From the NCBI RefSeq assembly GCF_002917925.1, contig NZ_PPFE01000002.1, forward strand, positions 248,001-312,000: a stretch of 64,000 bases of DNA, written 5' to 3'. Numbering within the stretch: position 1 is the stretch's first letter; each line of letters begins with the position of its first letter. Both the position numbers and the translations under genes were made by a program. Source of the DNA: Roseovarius confluentis. GTDB lineage: Bacteria; Pseudomonadota; Alphaproteobacteria; Rhodobacterales; Rhodobacteraceae. This document shows, in pieces, positions 47,739 to 57,075 of this stretch. The notes under the pieces were generated by a model. It was not told the DNA's origin and did not search any database. It worked only from the letters and a program-made list of their open reading frames with translations.

Positions 47739-48965
47739 ATGACCGATACCTCACGTCGCGCGTTCCTTGGCCGGAGCCTTGCGCTGGGCTGTTCGCTGGC
47801 GGCCAGCCCGCTGGTGACGCCGGTCACGATGGCGCGCGCGCCGTGGGACACGCGGCTGGTGGTGATCATCCTGCGCGGGGCGATGGACGGGCTGGACGTG
47901 GTGCGCCCGGTGGGCGATCCGGGCTATGCCGCGTTGCGCGGCGGGGCCGCGCCGCAGGGTGGGCTGGCGCTGGACGGTATCTTCGCGCTGCATCCCGAGT
48001 TGTCGGGGCTGATGCCGCTTTGGCAGAAGGGCGAGTTGGGGTTCGTTCACGCTGTCTCGACCCCCTACCGCGACAAGCGCAGCCATTTCGACGGACAGGA
48101 CATCCTGGAGGCCGGCACGGGACAGGACGCGTTGGGTCGTGACCGAGACGGATGGCTGAACCGGATGTTGCAGGCGATGCCGGGGATCACCGCCGAGACG
48201 GCCTATGCGGTGGGGCGCGAGGACATGCTGATCCTGTCGGGCGACGCGCCGGTGGCAAACTGGTCGCCCGAGGCGGCGCTGGCGCTGAGCCCGCAGGCGC
48301 AGCGGCTGCTGGAGAGGGTGATGCATGACGACCCGCTGTTTCGGGCGACGATGGACGAGGCGATTGCCCTGTCGCAGACCGAGATGGCGGAGTTGGCGGG
48401 GGACGGCACGCTTGATACCGCTGACATGATGAACGCGATGCAGGAGAATATGCGTCCCACGCGCGACCGCGATCGGGTGGGCAGTGTCGCACGCTTCGCC
48501 GCCGAGCGTTTGCGGGGCGACAGCCGGATAGCGGCCTTTTCGCTGAACGGGTTCGACACCCATGCCCAACAGGAGCGGACCCTGCCGCGGGCACTGGCGC
48601 CGTTGCAGGAGGCGGTTCTGACCCTGCGCGACGAGCTGGGCGATGTCTGGGGCAAGACGGCGGTGCTGGCAATGACGGAATTCGGGCGCACGGCGCGGCT
48701 GAACGGCAGTCGGGGCACCGATCACGGCACGGCGGGGGCGATGCTGCTGGCGGGCGGGGCGATTCGCGGCGGTCACGTTCTGGGCGACTGGCCGGGGCTA
48801 GCAGAGGCGGACCTGTACCAACGCCGCGATTTGATGCCGACGCGGGACGTGCGCGCCATCGCGGGCTGGGCGATGCGCGGGCTGTTCTCGCTTGACCGGG
48901 CGCAGGTCGAGGGCACGATCTTTCCCGGGCTAGACATGGGCGCCGACCCGAAACTGATCCTCTGA
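47739..48965 (+). CDS. DUF1501 family protein with Tat signal
   Basis: 408 residues. The twin-arginine signal TSRRAFLGRSLALGCSLAASP predicts export of a folded protein. The body has the alkaline-phosphatase-superfamily-like DUF1501 pattern: VVIILRGAMDGLDVVRP, HPELSGLMPLWQKGELGFVHAVS, YRDKRSHFDGQDILE, FDTHAQQE and TEFGRTARLNGSRGTDHGTAG. CAGGAG lies before the ATG. Always found next to DUF1800 proteins; function unknown. Confidence 0.9.
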   Translation: MTDTSRRAFLGRSLALGCSLAASPLVTPVTMARAPWDTRLVVIILRGAMDGLDVVRPVGDPGYAALRGGAAPQGGLALDGIFALHPELSGLMPLWQKGELGFVHAVSTPYRDKRSHFDGQDILEAGTGQDALGRDRDGWLNRMLQAMPGITAETAYAVGREDMLILSGDAPVANWSPEAALALSPQAQRLLERVMHDDPLFRATMDEAIALSQTEMAELAGDGTLDTADMMNAMQENMRPTRDRDRVGSVARFAAERLRGDSRIAAFSLNGFDTHAQQERTLPRALAPLQEAVLTLRDELGDVWGKTAVLAMTEFGRTARLNGSRGTDHGTAGAMLLAGGAIRGGHVLGDWPGLAEADLYQRRDLMPTRDVRAIAGWAMRGLFSLDRAQVEGTIFPGLDMGADPKLIL

Positions 48966-49026
48966 TGTTTCGCTTTCCTCTCAGCGCCTTGTCTGGCTAT
49001 TGTCCGGTGGGAAAGATGAGGCGCAG

Positions 49027-49746
49027 ATGACAGATGACCGCCCCGTGGGGCCGAAGATCCCCGATTGGACCGCGCCGCCGGTGCCGGACATGGCGCCGCT
49101 GGAGGGGCGCTACGTGCGGCTGGAGGCGCTGGAGGCGGACCGCCACGCCGCGATCCTGTTCAAGGCGTTCGACGGGCATGACCATGTGTGGGATTACATG
49201 CCGGTGGGGCCTTTCGCCTCGGCCGCGCAGTTTCACCGCTGGATGCGGGACGAGACGGCCAAGGACGCGATCCTGTTCTACGCGATCTACGACAAGGACC
49301 GGGGCGCCTATGGCGGGTTCGCGTCCTACCTGCGGATCAAGCCCGAGTCGGGGTCGATCGAGGTGGGGTTCATCGCCATGGCGCCGCAGCTTCAGCGGAC
49401 GCGGGCGGCGACCGAGGCGATGTTCCTGATGATGCAATGGGCGTTCGAGGCCGGCTACCGGCGCTACGAGTGGAAATGCGATGCGCTGAACATGCCGTCG
49501 CGGCGGGCGGCGCAACGCTTCGGGTTTACCTTCGAGGGGGTGTTCGTGCAGGCCACGGTGGTCAAGGGCCGGAACCGCGACACCGCGTGGTTCGCCGTGA
49601 TCGACAAGGACTGGCCGGCTTTGACGGAGGCCTACCAGTTCTGGCTGGCGCCGGAGAATTTTGACCAGGACGGTCGCCAGATCGAACGGCTGGCCGACCT
49701 GACGCGGCTGGTGCGGCGGGGCAGCGACCCGGCGCAAGGGGGCTAA
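49027..49746 (+). CDS. GNAT family N-acetyltransferase (RimJ/RimL-like)
   Basis: 239 residues. The GNAT fold is visible in YGGFASYLRIKPESGSIEVGFIAMAPQLQRTRAATEAMFLMMQWAFE, where the acetyl-CoA-binding segment is atypical (QRTRAATEA), followed by RYEWKCDALNMPSRRAAQRFGFTFEG, typical of RimL-like members. The substrate is unknown. The ATG at 49027 has GATGAGGCGCAG before it; a TTG nine codons upstream is less likely. Confidence 0.85.
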   Translation: MTDDRPVGPKIPDWTAPPVPDMAPLEGRYVRLEALEADRHAAILFKAFDGHDHVWDYMPVGPFASAAQFHRWMRDETAKDAILFYAIYDKDRGAYGGFASYLRIKPESGSIEVGFIAMAPQLQRTRAATEAMFLMMQWAFEAGYRRYEWKCDALNMPSRRAAQRFGFTFEGVFVQATVVKGRNRDTAWFAVIDKDWPALTEAYQFWLAPENFDQDGRQIERLADLTRLVRRGSDPAQGG

Positions 49747-49767
49747 CGCGCCCCGGTTTGCAGGAGA

Positions 49768-50484
49768 TCAGATGGCGACCCGCCGGCTGATCCGGTCGTG
49801 CACCAGGGCCGTCAGCGCCTTGACCGTGGCAGTGGGCGTGCGCCCGCGCGCGCGAAGTTCGGCCAGGTCGTTCGTGGCCTCCAACAGCGCGGTATCGTCG
49901 GCCGAGCGGGCAACGCCATCGAGAAACTGCGCCACGTAATCCAGCATCGGACCATCGCGGTGATCTTCCAGAAGGTTGGCGGCATGGTGCATGTCATCGC
50001 GATAGGCCATCGGGTCCGGCGTGATCCGAACCTGCGACACCGCCCGGGGGCCGGCGGGGCGAAAGGTTTCGGGCAGGGCCGCCAGCACGCCCTGCTGAAA
50101 GGCCGCGAGGCTGTCGAGCGGTTTGTCGAGAAAGCCGTCGGCGCCGGCATTGATCGCCTCGGCCGCCATGTCGGTATTGCCGCTGAGCCCCAGAAGGCCG
50201 GTCACGCGCGGAATGGCCGAGGCCAGTTCCGCGATCAGGTCGAGGCCGGAGCCGTCGGGCAGGCCCAGATCGACGATGACCACGGACGGGCGATAAACCG
50301 AAAGATGCCGGCGCGCCGAACGCAGGCAGTCGGCCCGCCGGATGCGCGCCCCGCTGCGCAGGCACATCAGGCGGATCGCTTCGCAGGCGTATCGGCTGTC
50401 CTCGACCACGAGTATGGTCAGGCCGAGAAGCGGGCGTCGCGCGGTCGGCGTGTTGGCAAGTGTCAGGCTGTCATTGTCATCCAT
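49768..50484 (-). CDS. Response regulator with receiver domain and uncharacterised C-terminal region
   Basis: 238 residues. REC domain at about 22-140: Glu-28/Asp-29, phospho-acceptor Asp-72 in VIVDLGLPDGSG, Ser-101, Lys-121. The remaining 100 residues (HHAANLLEDHRDGPMLDYVAQFLDGVARSADD onwards) are alpha-helical and not a recognised DNA-binding domain, so the output is probably protein-protein. The ATG at 50484 has GGAG before it; a GTG seven codons upstream lacks a site. No kinase is nearby. Confidence 0.8.
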   Translation of the reverse strand: MDDNDSLTLANTPTARRPLLGLTILVVEDSRYACEAIRLMCLRSGARIRRADCLRSARRHLSVYRPSVVIVDLGLPDGSGLDLIAELASAIPRVTGLLGLSGNTDMAAEAINAGADGFLDKPLDSLAAFQQGVLAALPETFRPAGPRAVSQVRITPDPMAYRDDMHHAANLLEDHRDGPMLDYVAQFLDGVARSADDTALLEATNDLAELRARGRTPTATVKALTALVHDRISRRVAI

Positions 50485-50605
50485 TGTGCTGCTCCATTCC
50501 GGCACCAGGTGAGTCGAAGCTAGGCAGGGTTGGCTAACGAAGGGTTAAGCGGTCGGTGAAAATCTTCCGGATCGCGCGATCTTACGGGTTGCGTCGGCGT
50601 GTCGC

Positions 50606-50634
50606 TTGCCCCCGGCGCATGTGCGGCCCATAAC
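50606..50634 (+). promoter_or_regulatory. Candidate promoter for mce
   Basis: TTGCCC (50606-50611), 17-base spacer, CATAAC (50629-50634), 33 bases before the mce start. Confidence 0.45.
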
Positions 50635-50667
50635 GTGGGCAAGAATTGTCAGACCAAGGAGATCGCC

Positions 50668-51072
50668 ATGATCGGACGCCTGAACCACGTGGCCATTGCC
50701 GTGCCCGACCTCGAGGCGGCGGCGGATCAGTACCGCACCGCGCTGGGTGCCGATGTGGGCGCGCCGCAGGACGAGCCGGATCACGGCGTGACGGTGATTT
50801 TCATCGAGCTGCCCAACACCAAGATCGAGTTGTTGTATCCGTTGGGTGAGGACAGCCCGATCAACGGGTTCCTGGAAAAGAACCCGGCGGGCGGCATTCA
50901 CCATGTCTGTTACGAGGTGGAGGACATCATCGCGGCGCGCGACCACCTTAAGGAAAACGGCGCGCGGGTGCTGGGCAGCGGCGAGCCCAAGATCGGCGCG
51001 CATGGCAAGCCAGTGCTGTTTTTGCATCCCAAGGATTTCAACGGCTGTCTTGTCGAGCTGGAGCAGGTCTGA
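50668..51072 (+). CDS. mce: Methylmalonyl-CoA epimerase
   Basis: 134 residues of the vicinal oxygen chelate fold. MIGRLNHVAIAVPDLEAAADQYR and GGIHHVCYEVEDI are typical. Metal ligand candidates are His-7, His-78 or 79 and Glu-130. It interconverts the two methylmalonyl-CoA epimers in propionyl-CoA breakdown. AAGGAGATCGCC precedes the ATG; the longer frame from 50599 is rejected. The stop overlaps the DUF1467 start by one base (TGATG). Confidence 0.93.
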   Translation: MIGRLNHVAIAVPDLEAAADQYRTALGADVGAPQDEPDHGVTVIFIELPNTKIELLYPLGEDSPINGFLEKNPAGGIHHVCYEVEDIIAARDHLKENGARVLGSGEPKIGAHGKPVLFLHPKDFNGCLVELEQV

Positions 51073-51350
51073 TGGGGATTGCGTCGGGAATCGTTCTGTT
51101 TCTGGTGATCTGGTTCATGACCTTTCTGATCGCCTTGCCGATCCGCATCCAGACGCAAGGTGAGGCGGGCACCACGGTGGAAGGGACGCACAAGGGGTCC
51201 CCCGAAAAGCACCACCTGCGCAAGAAATTCATCATCGTGACGGCGGTGGCGTTCGTGCTTTGGGCGATTGCGGCCTATGTCATCCTTGGCGGGGTGATCA
51301 CGGTGGAGGACATTGACTTTTTCGGCACCATGTCGGGGGCGCGCAATTAA
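51072..51350 (+). CDS. DUF1467 family membrane protein
   Basis: 92 residues with two membrane helices (about 4-24 and 55-75) separated by a short loop, QTQGEAGTTVEGTHKGSPEKHHLRKKF. The family is confined to alphaproteobacteria and often follows mce, as here. Function unknown. The stop overlaps the convergent Lrp-type gene's stop by four bases. Confidence 0.88.
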   Translation: MGIASGIVLFLVIWFMTFLIALPIRIQTQGEAGTTVEGTHKGSPEKHHLRKKFIIVTAVAFVLWAIAAYVILGGVITVEDIDFFGTMSGARN

Positions 51351-51805
51351 ATCGGCAAGGCCGTGGTGTCCTTGATTTCCTCCATCACGAAGCTGGCGGA
51401 GACGTCGCTCATCGGCACGCGGGCGACGAGCGTTTGGTAGAGCCGGTCGTAATCGGCCATATCGGCCACGCGGGCGCGGATCAGATAATCGAGATCGCCG
51501 GTCATGCGGTAGACGCCCTGAATCTCGGGCATGGCGCGGGTGGCGCGGGCGAAGGTTTCGAGCCAGTGCGCGTCGTGCTGGGCAGCGCGGACCTGGATGA
51601 AGACGGTCAGGCCGAGGTTCAGCTTGGCGGCATCCAGAAGCGTGACGCGGGCGCGGATGATGCCGGCCTCCTCCATCGTCTTGATGCGGCGCCAGCAGGC
51701 GTTGCGCGACAGGCCGACACGGGCGCCGATGTCCTCGAGCCCGAGGCTGGCGTCGCGTTGCAGTTCGCGCAGTATTTTCCGGTCAAAGCCGTCGATTTTC
51801 CACAT
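51347..51805 (-). CDS. Lrp/AsnC family transcriptional regulator
   Basis: 152 residues. N-terminal winged HTH (DGFDRKILRELQRDASLGLEDIGARVGLSRNACWRRIKTMEEAGII) and a C-terminal RAM ligand domain (VFIQVRAAQHDAHWLETFARA, GVYRMTGDLDYLIRARV). Such regulators respond to amino acids. The target is likely the divergent DUF6356 gene or itself; the 114-base A/T-rich space between them would hold the sites. Confidence 0.93.
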   Translation of the reverse strand: MWKIDGFDRKILRELQRDASLGLEDIGARVGLSRNACWRRIKTMEEAGIIRARVTLLDAAKLNLGLTVFIQVRAAQHDAHWLETFARATRAMPEIQGVYRMTGDLDYLIRARVADMADYDRLYQTLVARVPMSDVSASFVMEEIKDTTALPI

Positions 51806-51919
51806 GATTGAGTTTTAATGGGAAAGTTTCACGAATAAAAGCGAATTTGGCTGAAGATTGAAAAAATGTCTCGGGGTGATGCTGATAGATTGAGAAAAAC
51901 CGATTAACAGGAGTTTCCC

Positions 51920-52126
51920 ATGTTGGCCCGTCTTTTCCTTTCCCACCCGCAGAAGGTCGATGAGACCTATCTGGAACATGCCCGGTTCGCGGGATCGTTC
52001 AGCGTTAAACTGTTTGCCGCCGGGTTCTGTGCCCTGGTCCATGCGGTTCTGCCGTTCGCGTTCGAGAAGACAGCCAGCCGGATGATCGCGGAGATGTATG
52101 CCAGGACGCATGGGCGGGGGCAATAG
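51920..52126 (+). CDS. DUF6356 family small protein
   Basis: 68 residues. HPQKVDETYLEHARFAGSFSVKLFAAGFCALVHAVLPFAFEKTASRMIAEMYART matches the family. A central amphipathic to hydrophobic stretch may span or lie on the membrane. ACAGGAG precedes the ATG. Function unknown; it is divergent from the Lrp-type gene. Confidence 0.8.
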   Translation: MLARLFLSHPQKVDETYLEHARFAGSFSVKLFAAGFCALVHAVLPFAFEKTASRMIAEMYARTHGRGQ

Positions 52127-52139
52127 CTGCGCAGGGGTG

Positions 52140-52160
52140 CGTGGGTTTCACCCACCCTAC
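52140..52160 (+). repeat. REP-like palindromic repeat, unit 10
   Basis: CGTGGGT, TTC, ACCCACC, CTAC, 13 bases after the DUF6356 stop, in a convergent gap of 38 bases. Confidence 0.8.
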
Positions 52161-52164
52161 GGGT

Positions 52165-52779
52165 TTAATTGGCAATATAGCGTTCGCGGTTGTGGTTGAA
52201 GGTGATCACGAGATTCAGTACCAGCGCGCCCAGGAGCGACCAGCCCACCACGCTGAGCGGAAAGAGCAGGGCGGCGACGGTGAAGATCACCGCGTCCGTC
52301 ATCAACTGCACGTAGCCGGCGCGAAAGCCGGTTTTTTCCTGCACCCAGAAGGCCACGACGCCCAAACCGCCAAGCGAGCTTTTGTGGCGGAACATGGCCA
52401 GCAGCCCCATGCCCACTGTCGCGCCGAAGATGACAGCGCCGAGGGCGGGGTGCAGGTGGTCGATGGTGAAGCCGAGTGGCAGGAGGTCGGTGACGACCGA
52501 GAGCAGCGCCACCGAGACGAGTGACTTCACGGTGAATTCCAGCCCGAGCTTGCCATAGGCCAGCGCGTAGAAGGGCAGGTTGATGAGGAGAAAGACCACG
52601 CCGAACGACCAGCCCGAAAGATAGCTGAGGATCACGGCCACGCCAGCGGTCTGGCCGGTGATGAGGCCCACGGTCGTCAGGATGTGGATGCCGACGCCGC
52701 AAAGCAGCACCCCTAGGGCGATGCCTTGGGTGTCTTCGATCGGGGAATGGGGTACGGTGGGCGGGTCTGTGGTGTCCAT
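52165..52779 (-). CDS. YitT family membrane protein
   Basis: 204 residues with five or six membrane helices. The segment GVGIHILTTVGLITGQTAGVAVILSYLSG and the pattern INLPFYALAYGKLGLEFTVKSLV are typical of YitT/YczE-type proteins, whose transport role is not settled. I chose the ATG at 52779; earlier in-frame starts lack a ribosome binding site and add a non-helical stretch, but this start also lacks a clear site. Confidence 0.78.
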   Translation of the reverse strand: MDTTDPPTVPHSPIEDTQGIALGVLLCGVGIHILTTVGLITGQTAGVAVILSYLSGWSFGVVFLLINLPFYALAYGKLGLEFTVKSLVSVALLSVVTDLLPLGFTIDHLHPALGAVIFGATVGMGLLAMFRHKSSLGGLGVVAFWVQEKTGFRAGYVQLMTDAVIFTVAALLFPLSVVGWSLLGALVLNLVITFNHNRERYIAN

Positions 52780-52895
52780 CCGGGTGAGATAGGGCAGGCA
52801 GGCTGTCATTTCCACGCAGATGTGCCGCGATGCCCGCGCCCGTCGGGCCGATGCCGGATAAAGTCGCGTATCGTTCAAAGGTTGGATTGGTCTTG

Positions 52896-52931
52896 AAAAA
52901 AGCCGCCCCGGTGTCGGACCGGGGCGGCTTT
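52896..52931 (-). terminator. Terminator of icd
   Basis: On the minus strand AAAGCCGCCCCGGT pairs with ACCGGGGCGGCTTT around a short loop and is followed by further T. It lies 22 bases after the icd stop. Confidence 0.9.
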
Positions 52932-52952
52932 GATTTTACGAAAGACTGCCGG

Positions 52953-55160
52953 TTATGTGCCGATGATGCCGTTCAGCGTGGGGCTGGGGCGCATCACGGT
53001 GGCAAGCCGGCCTTCGTCGGGGTGGTAGTAGCCGCCGATGTCCGCCGGGCTGCCTTGGGCCGCGGCGAGTTCCGAGACGATCTGTTGTTCGTTCTCGGCC
53101 AGCGCCTTGGCCATCGGCGCGAATTCCTCGGCCAGCTTGGGGTCGTCGGTTTGCGCGGCCAGTGCCTCGGCCCAGTAGCGGGCGAACCAGTAGTGGCTGT
53201 CGCGGTTGTCCGGCTCGCCGACCTTGCGCGAGGGCGAACGGTTGTTGTCGAGGATGCCCTGGGTGGCTTCCTCGATGGTCTCGCCGAGGATCCGGGCGCG
53301 GGCGTTGTCCTTGGTCTCGCCCAGGAACTTGAAGCTTTCGCCCAAGGCGCAGAATTCACCCAAGGAGTCCCAGCGCAGGTGGTTTTCCGACTGCAACTGC
53401 TGGACGTGCTTGGGGGCAGAGCCGCCCGCGCCGGTCTCGAACAGGCCGCCGCCATTCATCAGCTTCACGATCGACAGCATCTTGGCCGAGGTGGCCAGTT
53501 CAAGGATCGGGAAGAGGTCGGTCAGGTAGTCGCGCAGGACGTTGCCGGTGATGGCGATGGTGTTTTCGCCCTTGGTGATGGTCTCAAGGCTGGCGCGGGT
53601 GGCCTCGCGCGGGGCCATGATCTCGAACTTGTCGGCGACGCCCTTTGCTTCCAGGATCGGCTTCACGAAGGAGATGAGCTCGGCATCGTGGGCGCGGTTC
53701 TCGTCCAGCCAGAAAATGGCGCGATAGCCGGTGGCCTTCTGCCGTTCGATGGCGAGGTTCACCCAGTCTTCGACGGGTGCCTTGCGGGTCGAGGCAGAGC
53801 GCCAGATGTCGCCTTTCTTGACCTCGTGCGAATGCAGCACGGTGCCGTCGTCGAGGATCATCTTGACGGTGCCGTCCTCGGGGATTTCGAACGTGGTGGG
53901 GTGGCTGCCGTATTCTTCGGCCTTTTGCGCCATCAGGCCCAGGTTTTGCACCGTGCCGGCGGTGGCCGGATCAAGTTTTCCGTTTTCCTTGAAGTACTTG
54001 ATGGTCTCGTCATAGACCGGCGCATAGGAGCTGTCGGGGATGACGCAGACGGCATCGTGTTCCTTGTTGTCCGGGCCCCAGCCCTTGCCGCCCGAGCGGA
54101 TGAGTGCGGGAATGGAGGCGTCGATGATGACGTCGGAGGGCACGTGCAGGTTGGTGATGCCGCGGTCGCTGTCGACCATGTACATCGGCGGGCGCGCCGC
54201 GCGGCAGTCCTCGATGGCGGCCATGATCTCGGGCTCGTCCTTCACGCGCTCCAGCAGGTCGCCCATGCCGGAGGCGGGGTTCACGCCCAGTTCCTTCATC
54301 CGGTCGCCGTATTTGTCGAACACCGGCTTTAGCCATTCGCGGACCGCGTGGCCGAAGATGATCGGGTCGGAGACCTTCATCATGGTGGCCTTCAGGTGGA
54401 TGGAGAAGAGCACGCCCTCGTCCTTGGTCTTCTTGATCTCGTCGGCGAGGAAATCGTCGAGGGCGGACGCGCTCATGTAGGTGGCGTCGACGACGGTGCC
54501 GGCGGGGTAGCTGACGCCGTCCTTGAGGACGGTTTCGCCATTCGCGCCTTCAAGCACGATCCTGGCGGTGGCGGCGCCGTCCAGCGTGGCGGATTTCTCG
54601 TTAGAGAAGAAGTCATGGGCGTCCATCGAGGCGACGCGTGTCTTGCTGTCGGAGGACCAATCACCCATGCGGTGCGGGTTGTTCTGGGCGTATTTCTTGA
54701 CCGGCGCGGCGGCACGGCGGTCGGAGTTGCCCTCGCGCAGGACGGGGTTCACGGCCGAACCCTTGATGGTGTCGTAGCGCGCGCGGACCTCTTTTTCCGC
54801 TTCGGTTTCGGGCGTTTCCGGGTAGTCGGGGATGGCATAGCCCTGGCCTTGCAGTTCGCGCACGGCCGCCACGAGCTGCGGCACGGAGGCCGAGATGTTG
54901 GGCAGCTTGATGACGTTGGCGCCGGGTTGCTTGACCAGCTCGCCCAAGGCGGCGAGGTCGTCGCTGACGCGCTGGTCTTCGCTCAGGTGATCGGGAAAGG
55001 TGGCGAGTATACGGCCCGCCAGCGAGATGTCGCGGGTGCCGACCGAGATATCGGCGGCGGTGGCGAAACTCTTCATGATGGGCAGGAGGGACGCGCTGGC
55101 CAGTTCGGGGGCCTCGTCGACCTTGGTGTAGACGATATCGGGATTGGAGGTGTCGGCCAT
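52953..55160 (-). CDS. icd: Monomeric NADP-dependent isocitrate dehydrogenase
   Basis: 735 residues of the monomeric IDH type, about 1.7 times the size of the dimeric enzyme, with no sequence similarity visible to it. [25 protein letters not shown] at the N-terminus and [27 protein letters not shown] identify the family. The enzyme oxidatively decarboxylates isocitrate to 2-oxoglutarate in the TCA cycle and makes NADPH. AAAGGT precedes the ATG at 55160; the frame is open to 55220. Confidence 0.96.
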   Translation of the reverse strand: MADTSNPDIVYTKVDEAPELASASLLPIMKSFATAADISVGTRDISLAGRILATFPDHLSEDQRVSDDLAALGELVKQPGANVIKLPNISASVPQLVAAVRELQGQGYAIPDYPETPETEAEKEVRARYDTIKGSAVNPVLREGNSDRRAAAPVKKYAQNNPHRMGDWSSDSKTRVASMDAHDFFSNEKSATLDGAATARIVLEGANGETVLKDGVSYPAGTVVDATYMSASALDDFLADEIKKTKDEGVLFSIHLKATMMKVSDPIIFGHAVREWLKPVFDKYGDRMKELGVNPASGMGDLLERVKDEPEIMAAIEDCRAARPPMYMVDSDRGITNLHVPSDVIIDASIPALIRSGGKGWGPDNKEHDAVCVIPDSSYAPVYDETIKYFKENGKLDPATAGTVQNLGLMAQKAEEYGSHPTTFEIPEDGTVKMILDDGTVLHSHEVKKGDIWRSASTRKAPVEDWVNLAIERQKATGYRAIFWLDENRAHDAELISFVKPILEAKGVADKFEIMAPREATRASLETITKGENTIAITGNVLRDYLTDLFPILELATSAKMLSIVKLMNGGGLFETGAGGSAPKHVQQLQSENHLRWDSLGEFCALGESFKFLGETKDNARARILGETIEEATQGILDNNRSPSRKVGEPDNRDSHYWFARYWAEALAAQTDDPKLAEEFAPMAKALAENEQQIVSELAAAQGSPADIGGYYHPDEGRLATVMRPSPTLNGIIGT

Positions 55161-55239
55161 CGGAAATACCTTTCGATCAGGACATGACAAAGCGTGAGTC
55201 TTGAGCGCGTCATAGACCATGAAAGCGGTTTTGACCAGA

Positions 55240-55259
55240 CGGTATGCGACAGTATACCG
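55240..55259. promoter_or_regulatory. Inverted repeat upstream of icd, possible operator
   Basis: CGGTAT (55240-55245), 8-base centre, ATACCG (55254-55259), about 80 bases upstream of the icd start. On the minus strand it contains GGTATAC, which resembles GntR-type half sites. No regulator is adjacent. Confidence 0.35.
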
Positions 55260-55275
55260 AATAAATTGTCAGTGG

Positions 55276-56523
55276 TCAGAGCCCGGGGTTTGGGTCGCGG
55301 TCTAGCTTGCGCATGAACTGCGTCAGCAGGAGCGCGAGGCTGGCGAAGATCGCGACTCCGATCAGCAGGGGCATGGGCGTCCCGTTGAACGCAAGACCCA
55401 CGGGCATGGCCAGCAGAATGGATCCGACCGTGGACAGTCCGGCGATAATCGAGGCCGCCATGCCCGCGATATGACCCAGCGGTTCGAGCGCCAGGGCGTT
55501 CAGGTTGCCCATCGTGAGGCCCAGTTGCAAAAAGACGATGACCTGCCAAACGAAGTAGAGTGCGAAGGGGCCGTTGCCGCCGTAACCGCCGAGGAAGGTC
55601 GCCAGAACGGCAAGTGTGACGACGGTTTCGATCACCAGGGCCATCTGGATCAGGCGGCGCATCCCGAGGCGCATGACGAGGGCGGCGTTGATGACGCTGC
55701 CCAAGGCGGCGACTGTCGCGACACCGGCGAACCAGTAGGGAAATTCCTCGGCGCGGCCATAGGTGATATCCATGATCTGCTGAATCGAGCTGATCGAGGC
55801 GAAGAGCATCGAAAGGCACAGCGTCTGCACGAGGATTGACAGGCGCGCCATCGGGTGGCGGATGACTTCGCCTGCCGAATGCAGCAGCTTGCGCGTCCGG
55901 AAGGGCACGCGTCGGTCGCGCGGAAGGGGCTCATGAAGGCGCAGCCACATCCAGAAAGTGCTGAGCGCGGCGAAGACGAGGAAGGACACGAAGATGCCGC
56001 GCCACGCGAAGACTGCAATGATCCCGGCGCCGGCCATTGGTGCAATTGCCGGAACGAGGGTGAAGACCAGCATGACGAAACTCATCAGCTGGGCCATTTC
56101 GCGCCCCTTGTAGATGTCGCGGATGATGGCGATGGCAATCACCCGCGCGGCTGCCGCGCCGAGGCCCTGTAACACGCGGGCCGCCAGCACGGTTTCCAGC
56201 GTGGGGGCCGCCAGCGCCAGGATCGCGGCGGCGCAGTAGAGGGCGGCTCCCCAGATGATGACGCGCTTGCGGCCATAAGCATCGGATAGCGCGCCGACGA
56301 AGAATGTGCCGACGCCGAGGCCCAGCACGAAACTGCCGATCACCAGCTGCGCCTGGTTGGGCGCGTCGGGCGACAGCTTGGCCCCGATTGCGGGCAGGGC
56401 GGGCAGCATGGCGTCGATACTATAGGCGACCGTGGCCACCAGCATCGCCATCAGCGCCACGAACTCGGCCCGGCCCATGACGGGCGCGGCGGGGGTGGCG
56501 GGGTGGTCGGTGGGAGCGGTCAT
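55276..56523 (-). CDS. MFS drug efflux transporter, Bcr/CflA type
   Basis: 415 residues, 12 membrane helices. The Bcr/CflA signature is visible: SIDAMLPALPAIGAKL in helix 1, GALSDAYGRKRVIIWG in the loop 2-3 motif A, and ARVLQGLGAAAARVIAIAIIRDIYKGREMAQLMSFVMLVFTLVPAIAPMAG. These proton antiporters export drugs or small metabolites such as amino acids. It converges with nothing close; icd lies downstream on the same strand. Confidence 0.92.
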   Translation of the reverse strand: MTAPTDHPATPAAPVMGRAEFVALMAMLVATVAYSIDAMLPALPAIGAKLSPDAPNQAQLVIGSFVLGLGVGTFFVGALSDAYGRKRVIIWGAALYCAAAILALAAPTLETVLAARVLQGLGAAAARVIAIAIIRDIYKGREMAQLMSFVMLVFTLVPAIAPMAGAGIIAVFAWRGIFVSFLVFAALSTFWMWLRLHEPLPRDRRVPFRTRKLLHSAGEVIRHPMARLSILVQTLCLSMLFASISSIQQIMDITYGRAEEFPYWFAGVATVAALGSVINAALVMRLGMRRLIQMALVIETVVTLAVLATFLGGYGGNGPFALYFVWQVIVFLQLGLTMGNLNALALEPLGHIAGMAASIIAGLSTVGSILLAMPVGLAFNGTPMPLLIGVAIFASLALLLTQFMRKLDRDPNPGL

Positions 56524-56602
56524 GACCGGGCGCTATCACGGTGCCGGGATGTGCGCCAGAGCGAGGCGTGCACAGACAGGGGGCCGTTTTCGCACAGGCG
56601 CG

Positions 56603-56971
56603 TCAGTCGTCGGGGCGGCGGTCGATATTGGCTTGTGTGCCTTCCTCGTCCGAGGGGCGCGGCGGGCCGTGATGCAGCTTGCCCACCAGCCATTCTGTGT
56701 GTTCCTCGCGCTTGCGCATGGCGAAGGCGCCGATCTGCTGCACGGCGATGGCGAAGACGCCAAGGCCCACGAAGATGAAGACCGTTGTGCCGATCTTGCC
56801 CGCCGCAGTGGCCGGAACAAGGCTGCCGTAACCGACGGTGGACAGGGTGATGACGGTGAAGAAATAGCTGTCGAGCCAGCTCCAGCCTTCGACGTAGTGA
56901 AAGAAGACGGTGCCGCCGAGGATGATGGCGGGCAGGGTCGAGAGTAGCAAAAGAAGTCGCAATCCGCGCAT
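56603..56971 (-). CDS. Two-TM potassium channel without RCK domain
   Basis: 122 residues: a first helix (RGLRLLLLLSTLPAIILGGTVFF), a pore region with filter TVGYG at residues 45-49, a second helix (GKIGTTVFIFVGLGVFAIAVQQIGAF), then a 45-residue hydrophilic tail. It should form a tetrameric K+ channel of the KcsA type. GGAGG lies seven bases before the ATG at 56971. Confidence 0.88.
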   Translation of the reverse strand: MRGLRLLLLLSTLPAIILGGTVFFHYVEGWSWLDSYFFTVITLSTVGYGSLVPATAAGKIGTTVFIFVGLGVFAIAVQQIGAFAMRKREEHTEWLVGKLHHGPPRPSDEEGTQANIDRRPDD

Positions 56972-57075
56972 GTCAGACCTCCATTCGGTGTCGCCCTCCC
57001 CAAAGGAACAGGGCCGCGGCGCGGATGGCAAGGGGGCAGGACGGTGTCGAGCGTCATGCCTCGGGCTGATTGCGC

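Noticed and set aside
46172..47869. Upstream part of a 724-codon minus-strand frame
   Set aside because: It is antisense to DUF1800 and made open by GC-rich codon bias; only the 158-residue hemerythrin-like end has a family match and a ribosome binding site.
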